Below, piece by piece: positions 57,435 to 64,000 of a stretch of DNA of 64,000 nucleotides. The stretch is taken from assembly GCA_963693305.1 (NCBI GenBank), contig OY855913.1, positions 7,062,201-7,126,200 of the forward strand. The letters run 5' to 3'. Numbering within the stretch: position 1 is the stretch's first letter; the number at the start of each line of letters is the position of its first letter. The position numbers were made by a program, and so were the translations under genes. Source of the stretch: Meandrina meandrites. Its lineage: Eukaryota > Cnidaria > Anthozoa > Scleractinia > Meandrinidae. The notes below the pieces were generated by a model. That model was not told the DNA's origin. It did no database searches and worked only from the letters and a program-made list of their open reading frames with translations.

Positions 57435-59877
57435 CAAACACACCTGTAGTCATTACCAGGTATAGATATGAAGTGCCTCATAAAAAGCATCATGAAATAC
57501 AAGAGTAAACATATATTTCATAATAAAAATTAAGGCGCGGGTAAACCTGAAGCCCGTTTTTCCACCGCTTAACTTGGGTTTAATGCAAATATCTCGCTCC
57601 CGTTTCAAGCATTCCCAAAACCCTCAGCTCGTCCCACAAAGCTATGTTTAGCGGTGTTTTGTAAATTTTTGGGTGATTTTTAGGGATGTTTGGGAAGAGA
57701 TAGTTTTTCTTAAAGGATTAGTAAAATTTGGAGAAATAAGAAATATTAAAGATTTAATGGGATTTTAAAATTAGAATTGGAAGTTAAAAATTAGTAGATA
57801 GACGTCCTATAATGTCATAAAATTACTTTTTCCGTTAATAATTCTGGCAGACGTATTGACTCGTGGATTTCTCGATATATTTTAGCTCGATGTTGGTAAC
57901 ATCTTGAATTTCTTGAAAAGCTCGTTCTTAAGGCGGGGGCTAACCTGAAGTCCGTTTCTCCTCCGCTTAACTTGGGTTTGATGCGAATATCTCGTTTACG
58001 ATTCAAGCATTCTCAAAAACTTAAGCTCATTTCACAAAGCTATGTTTAGTGGTGTTTTGTAAATTTTTGGGTGATTTTTGGGGATGTTTGGGAAGAGATA
58101 GTTTTTCTCAAAGGATTAGTAAAATTTGGAGATATAAAAAAATATTAAAGATTTAATATGATTTGAAAATTAGAATTTGAAGTTAAAAATTAGTAGTAGA
58201 TGGACACCAAAACAGTCCCCCGACAACCTGGGATGCTCTTTCGTGGGGGTCAACTGTCTGGTGGTGTTCCAAAAATAATTTTCTTTTTTCTCTCCCTTCT
58301 TTAAACCTCTTAAAATTTTACTCAAATTCACGTTTACCCCCACCTTAACAAAATGGTTACTTTTTCCCTGAGAATAAAGAAATACCTTTTTTGTCATTTT
58401 ATCCTGTGATTTAATTATATTGTTATCTACTTTGCTCACTGATTGGCAAATTTTAGTCATCCCTAAGGGAAACAACCTTTGTTTGAACATATATAGCAAC
58501 AGTTGAATGACCCCTGCTAACGAATGCAAGACGAAATATACTACAGCTTTTTGGCATCATCTAACAAAGTGAAGTAAGTACATGTGCAGAAAAAAAGCTG
58601 CACTGAAACTTATAATGCAGGACACTAAAAAGAAATATTTTGGAGCAGCATTAGTCAGATAAGTGACTTCAATTAAAATAGTTTCATTATGCAGTATATG
58701 TAAACTTATGATATGAAAGTCACATGTAACTTACAACAAAGCATCAAAGAAAGGTCGAAAGGGCTTATACAATCGTATTTCGACAAAAATATGGCTTCTT
58801 CTTTTTTTGCTGTCATTCTTGATTCTTTGTATACCCATATCGCTTCGCTGTGAAACGTTTCGTAAATTGTCTTGAGCACTGTGGGATTCCTCGTACAACA
58901 TGTCTAACGAGTCTCCGCGACTGGACCAGACCGAAAAAGTACTACTGCAGACATCCGAATCACTTGAATCATCCTCACTTTCATGGCTACTTTCAAAGAA
59001 GTGCTCAAGGAGACCTTAAAGTAAATTAGGAAAAGAAACTTATGAAAGAAAGCCAGTGTTTACTTCACTCGCAGAGGTAATTTTGGACGCCATTTTGTTT
59101 ATATGTCTCCGCGCGACGTTCTTGCGAAACTCCTCGCGGCATTACGCGCAATGGCACTATTTGTTCTAAAAATAGAAATTTTGTCCCATATTATAGTTCT
59201 AGCTTTGTAAAAGCAATGAGTTCCATAGATTGATTTGCAGCATAATAAGACATTTGAATGTCGTGTCCCTCTGCTTTGGATGTCACAGTTTTGTACTAAT
59301 AAGGAGTCTATATTTAACAATTATTAAAATCTAGCAATGGTATATTTCAATTCCTGAATTTCGATTGGTTAACAGGCAATGGTATATGAGTTCATATACC
59401 ATTGACCACAAATATCGTAGCCGATACGCGTCGACGAAAAAAACTGAGGAGCAGATATTACAATTCTTTTGGACGTTTTTAATAAAACAATTATTCCACT
59501 CGCGCCTGTTGGATATGAGATCGTTATAGCCAACGCGCGCTAGCCAACGAGGTGCCTAGCGCCTAGTTGGCTATAACGATCTCATTTCCAACAAGTGCGA
59601 GTTGAATAATTGTTTTATTAAAAACGCCCAAAAGAATTGCAATATTTGAGCTCCCCAGCTGTTTTCGTTAACGCGTATCGGCTACCATATTTGTGGTCAA
59701 TGGTATATGAGCTCACAACCATTTCTTGTTAACCAATCAAAACTCAGTAATTGTAATATACCATTGCTAGTTTTTAATAAAACTAGGTATACCGGGTGCA
59801 CTTTGATAACGCTATAGAATGGGAAATCGGAGCTGGCGAAATTCGTGCGTTCCCTGATCAGGAAAATCCACACGAAG
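55252..59877 (+). CDS. Secreted Tudor-like protein (gene 2), partial; exon 2 split by insertion
   Basis: Exon 1 (55252-55312) encodes MKVLFAFVMVLLPSTVSA, almost identical to gene 1, with a phase-1 donor (gaag|gtatgt). Exon 2a (56291-56562) encodes the first Tudor-like repeat and the start of the second (VGEHVMATWEYGGFDIYHIG). At 56563 a (GTAA)n tract begins, so the exon is followed by consensus donors. The missing end of the repeat (YRVHFDNAIEWEIGAGEIRAF) reappears at 59787-59877 after an AG, in phase 0, and ends at the same phase-1 donor as gene 1. Splicing out 56563-59786 would keep frame. Exon 3 was not found: intron 2 sequence is recognisable at about 61045-61120, but repeats follow. It is either a gene with a newly made intron or a dying paralogue. 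Confidence 0.6.
55601..55941. mobile_element. TA-flanked MITE (Tc1/mariner-like)
   Basis: Ends CCGTAAAATTCCGGTTATTA and TTATAACCGGGATTTTACGG are inverted complements, flanked by TA on both sides. The inside is rich in 'ttataagccccc' repeats and C-runs. It lies in intron 1 of gene 2. Confidence 0.75.
56563..56642. repeat. (GTAA)n microsatellite
   Basis: About 19 copies of GTAA start directly at the exon 2a boundary of gene 2; every unit resembles a splice donor core. Confidence 0.95.
57389..57434. repeat. (GAT)n microsatellite
   Basis: About 15 consecutive GAT/ATG-phase triplets in AT-rich DNA within the insertion in gene 2. Confidence 0.95.
57534..57806. mobile_element. TTAA-flanked MITE, truncated copy
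   Basis: Preceded by TTAA (57530-57533) and matching the first ~270 bp of the complete copy at 57932. The right end is missing. Confidence 0.75.
57932..58344. mobile_element. TTAA-flanked MITE, complete copy
   Basis: TIRs of about 20 bp (GGCGGGGGCTAACCTGAA and the complement of ttcacgtttacccccacc) lie between TTAA at 57928 and TTAA at 58345. This is a piggyBac/Kolobok-type target site. Confidence 0.8.
58731..59014 (-). other. Candidate small exon
   Basis: On the minus strand, after a weak acceptor (ttactttaag), a frame without ATG stays open for about 90 codons. It encodes a Ser/Asp/Glu-rich stretch (FESSHESEDDSSDSDVCSS) followed by a basic one, and ends at TAA 58731. No domain is recognised. 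Confidence 0.2.
59321..59780. mobile_element. Foldback MITE, complete copy
   Basis: Long inverted arms start 'ctagcaatggtatat' (59331) and end 'ccattgctag' (59761-59770). The centre is near 59548 (gcgcgctagccaacgagg…). The adjacent 'aaactag' (59780-59786) provides the AG used as putative acceptor for exon 2b of gene 2. Confidence 0.85.
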
Positions 59878-60175
59878 GTAAGTGAAATAGGAACTTAAAC
59901 TAAAATATCAGGCCAAAAATATCTGTTCTGACTCAAAAAAATTTGTAAAACGAGTATGTTAAAATTGGAGATCTGAAGCATCCCGTTTAGGTAAATAAAT
60001 ACATGTAACCAGTAACCAATAACAAGTGATTAACTGGAGGACCACGAAGAACCAATTTATTGCATTCTGATTACATTAATTGATTGCAACCATGTCATCA
60101 CCTCCAGATTTAATTAAAATGCCTGTACACTATATACTAGCAGAAACCCATAAATCCTTATGAGTTTCTGATACT

Positions 60176-60490
60176 AGTTATGCAACGCTTTCGAGTGGTA
60201 TACTATGGAATATCCCACGAGTCACTTGTATTTTCTCGGTATACACACGAGCCTTTAGGCGAGTGTGTATACGAAGAAAATACAAGTGACAAGTGGGATA
60301 TTCTATAATATACCACGAGAAAGTGTTGTGTAACTATTTTATACCATGCCATAGAAAATACGCTGACTAAATTTCGTCGAGAATAAAATCGCAGCGCACG
60401 ATGGGAAGGTTGGGTTGAATACCGTCGAATATACAACGGCTTTCCTGTATTCTGATTGGCCGTATTTTCTTTGGCATGGTATAAAAGCTG
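60176..60490. mobile_element. Foldback element
   Basis: The inner palindrome 60176-60335 (gtatacacacgagcc/ggcgagtgtgtatac centre near 60254) is followed by a second inverted pair 'ttataccatgcc' (60340) and 'ggcatggtataaa' (60473). The arrangement suggests nested or extended foldback ends. Confidence 0.7.
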
Positions 60491-61044
60491 ATATCTAGCT
60501 CTCTAGCTAAAGATGGTGGGGCTAACGTGGGAGTCTGGCGAGTAGCTACCTTTACGCACATATGCACGCGCGTACTCGAAAAAGTCGAAAGTAAAAACAA
60601 ATGAAATAAACTAAAATATGTATATATCACGCTATTCGTGATACATATTGACAGAAAGACAGAGGATTAGCTGGCTCTGTGGTTGTAACGGAAAACCGGT
60701 TAAATTTACGACTTAGTTGTCATTTAATATCATGAAAGAACAACGTAATGTGACAGTCAGATCATAAACAAAACATGAAAAATTAGAGATTTGGGACTCA
60801 ATGGGAGGAAGGGAGGAGGGTCGCAGGGCTTGGAGGGGGATTTGGAAAGTTGTGTGTACCTCAGGAAAAATCCTGGCTACGCCTCTGACTAACAAAATCA
60901 TTCTAAACTCAAATGATAATAAAGTAAGCAAGAAATCTCCGCGCATCCTTTGCCACAAAAGGATGTCTGTCCTGTATCGATATGCTATCTGTCGTCTCTG
61001 ATTCCTTGGATTAGAGTCGGCTTCGCCTTAACCTTATTAAAAGA

Positions 61045-61125
61045 AATTCCCTTGATTCCTTTTCTGGCAAGTTGAGAGAACAATACAATTAAATTTTTCT
61101 TCATTTTTGAGTTATTTTTTTTTTG
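61045..61125 (+). other. Remnant of intron 2 of gene 2
   Basis: 'cttgattccttttctggcaagttgagagaacaa…aaatttttcttcatttttgag' aligns with the end of intron 2 of gene 1 (4865-4930). The acceptor and exon 3 that should follow are replaced by repeat DNA at about 61126. Confidence 0.55.
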
Positions 61126-63960
61126 TAAAAAATACCTCTTAGCCGTCGTGAAGGGACTTTGCGGTGAGTGAGTGAGTGAGTCATGTATATATGTCACACA
61201 AATCAGATTGGGGCTAATATCAAGAACCAATCAAATTGTCCCGTCTAAAAGTGCATCGAATGGGAGAAAATTTGCTTTTGCTTTGAGAGCAGCCATCTTT
61301 GTTTTTTGGGTAAAACAGGAGATATTCAATTTTGGCGATATTTCGCCATTTTGGGGTGCATTTAAGGTAGTTTTGTAATAGTTAACCGGGAAAGGTTCTC
61401 AATTCGTCATACTGGCACGTTCCGCTTTTACAAGGCTTTGGGAACAGGATTACTTAGTCGCAGTTGTTTCTAAGTCGGGAACGATTGTGTTTTAATTACG
61501 GCTAGTTGTGAATGAGAGGATTGTCCATTTTTGAAACGGTACTGAACATAGTAAGAAAGCATTTGTCACGGTTTCGAACGGAGTAGAAATATGTTATTGC
61601 ATGTTCCAGGTTTACGCCGGGTTTTAATCCTATATATTGATCGATATCTAAAAAGGGAAAGAGCCCAAGGAAATGTCCCCAATGTTGCTGGAGACTCCAT
61701 GGCGCCAGATGAAGCCACAAATTAATATAATCAGTCTTTTAGTGGTCTTGCTCTTTTCACTTATTGAGTTATTGTTTCAAAAAAATAACTCTTAGTCGGC
61801 GCGATGGACCGTGTAGTCAGTCAGTCAGTCAGTCAGTGGAGTATGTATCTCACACCAATCAGGTTTGAGGTACTATCAGAACCAATAAAATTGCAGTTTA
61901 TAAAGGGGAAGTAATCTGACACAGTTGTAAGCGAGCGATTTCATTCTTCGAAGATTTTCGATTTGTAGGAGGTGGAATCGGTGAGTTGTGAATTAACCCC
62001 GGATTTGAAACGCTCGCCTGCTTACAACGCACACGCCGCCAGCAAAAGACCCAACACTAAATTGTTATTCAAGCGTTCCTTTAGGACGGGCTAGTTTCGC
62101 TGACCGTAGTAGAAATTGCATAAAGCAGTTGCACAAAGCAGATTTGAAGAATAATGTTCTCATTGTGATGTTAGTACTGTGTCATAAAAATGGCAAGGAA
62201 TCTTCTTCAGAGTGTGTTGTGGCCTCTTGTTTTAAGAGTTTGTGACAAGGAAACTTCTTAAATTTAATACTGCTTGAGACTCCATGTCGCCAACTGAAAA
62301 CCGCAATTAATTTAATTAGTCTCTTAAGCGTCTTGCTCCGGCGATTAGCTGACTCTCGGGCAAGTAGCGTTTATGTTTATACCTTGAACACACCACGTTT
62401 AGACATTAAATTAACCGGTATGGGTACTGACTTTAAAATGATTTTGGTTTTAAAATTAACTAAGATCAATAGCGGCAACAGGCTAAAATAAGAGCATGTC
62501 ATTCCGTGACAGTTTGATAACTAAAATTAATTAGTTCTTGTTCCTGTTTGTTGAATGAAAATTTATATTTACGACAGGAAACAAATACTCCAGGTGTACA
62601 CTTTAAAAGCTTTCCTAAAAATATAGTTTTTGATTTGATTCGTTTATTACTTCGTTTATTACTTTTCGATTACTCAATGGAGACATGGGAAAACAAAAGT
62701 GTCATATTACAAAAGTGAGATAAACAAAAGTGTCATGTTACATGCGTTTTAAAAAACAAAGGTATCGTTTTACAATGTTTGACAAAAACACAAAAGTATC
62801 CTGTAACAAACAAAAGTATCGCGTTACGGTTGTAAAAAAGCTAGCAACAAAATAAGCGCTAACAGAATAAGCCATTTCGTGACATTTTGACAATTAAATT
62901 AGTTCTTGTTTTTTCTAAATGATAAAAATTTACTATTGAACGAAACAGTTTTGACGTAACAAATTGCACGTAAAAATTATTTTGTCTGCAACATTTTTTT
63001 TTTCAAAAAATGCCTCTTAGTCGTAGCAAGGGGCTATGTAGTTAGTGATGCACCATGCACAAATAGCTCAACCATCCCAACAGGACTATAACACCCAGTC
63101 TTACCCCAAGCAACCCAATCAATTGAAAAAATAACTCCTGCACGCTTAGCGTGCCTATGTTTAAGAATGACAGCATGTTTACATCTTTAATACATCTCGT
63201 TGACTCATTTATTAATTTATCGGTTTATGCACTGTTAAAATCAAAATCACTTGCGACAACAACAACAGAATACGGACGTGCCGTTCCGTGACAATTTGAT
63301 AATTATATTAGTTCTAATTTTTCAGTTTCGTAATTAAATATGCAAAAATGAGGCGCAAATTTTCAAAGAATTAGGGAGCATATCTTCCAGCTGTTATAGC
63401 CTTTGAAAAACGTTCCAAAGAGATGAATTTAGTTTTGATTCGTTGTTACTTAAAAAATGACTTGTTACGTGAAAAAAAGGATCATGTTATAAACGTTTTC
63501 GACAAAAACAAAAGAGTCACAAGTGTTACAGTGTTTTCATGAAAACAAAAGTGTCGTGTTACAAACAAACAAACAGACGTTTCTTAGTAAATAATTGTCG
63601 CAATGTGGCGCCTTGTAACACCCACAAAATTATGCGTTTGTCACGGTTTCGAATAGAGTAGAAATTACATTATTGCTTTTCCCGGGCACGCCAGGTGTTA
63701 CTCTTTTGCATTGATGAATAATGGGTATTTGTGTTTATTTCGAATGGATTTGCTGTTAAAATCGAATCAACCACGATCAACAGAAAAAGAACTTGTCATT
63801 CCGTGACAATTTAAAAATTAAACTAGGTTTTGTTTTTCAATTGAATGAAAATTTACGTTTTGAACGAAACGAATCTTTGTTGAAGGAGTTATTATGTGCA
63901 CGCTTAAACATACGCTAATAATTCTCTCCCACTACCCAGAATGTCCAGAATCCAATGCCC
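61126..63960. repeat. Long degenerate repeat units
   Basis: Segments recur at 0.4-1.2 kb spacing. 'aaaaaatacctcttagtcg' occurs at 61131, 61786 and 63007, and 'gtcacggtttcgaa…gagtagaaat' at 61566 and 63637. 'cattccgtgacaatttgataattaaattag' occurs at 62498, 62871, 63278 and 63797. A short unit 'acaaaagtgtcatgttac' is repeated at 62690-62830 and 63475-63565. Short GTGA and GTCA microsatellites lie at 61163 and 61818. No gene seen. Confidence 0.65.
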
Positions 63961-64000
63961 AACAGCCTGAAAACGTTTCTCAAACTCTTGCACGCATTGC

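Overview
The window is AT-rich animal nuclear DNA with spliced genes, tRNA-derived SINEs, non-LTR and LTR retrotransposons and many short inverted-repeat transposons. Repeat types and protein flavours look like a hexacorallian cnidarian (coral or sea anemone). That assignment rests on recognition, not on a search.

Layout. From 1 to 22.3 kb and from 44 to 64 kb lies a host region carrying two tandem paralogues of a small secreted Tudor-like gene (3618-5333, intact in the window; 55252-59877, interrupted). Duplicated flanking blocks (A, B, C) occur on both sides and are peppered with DNA transposons, a 71-bp minisatellite, SINEs and a degenerate LINE. A third, unrelated signal-peptide exon starts at 44514.

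The centre is a nest of insertions. A decayed BEL/Pao LTR retrotransposon on the minus strand runs from about 43.1 kb down to about 22.9 kb. A 15.4-kb Maverick/Polinton (adintovirus-like) element, 24345-39725, sits inside its reverse transcriptase gene. The same host retrotransposon also received a SINE, a foldback element and a 594-bp MITE.

The Polinton has about 370-bp terminal inverted repeats (TIRs). The outer ~186 bp of each TIR is itself a near-perfect hairpin. It carries a replication/integration module (protein-primed-type DNA polymerase B, DD35E integrase), a morphogenesis module (double-jelly-roll-type major capsid, A32/FtsK-like packaging ATPase, probable penton-like minor capsid protein), several small membrane or membrane-active proteins, and a zinc-ribbon-like first gene. 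The polymerase and zinc-ribbon genes both begin exactly at the inner edges of the TIRs and run inward. The integrase, polymerase, capsid and zinc-ribbon genes carry frame breaks, so this copy is probably inactive as it stands, unless some breaks are assembly errors. No adenain-type protease was found. A palindromic motif, CAAC-N2/3-GTTG, recurs eight times across the late gene block, mostly at gene borders; it is the best candidate for an undescribed regulatory site of this element.
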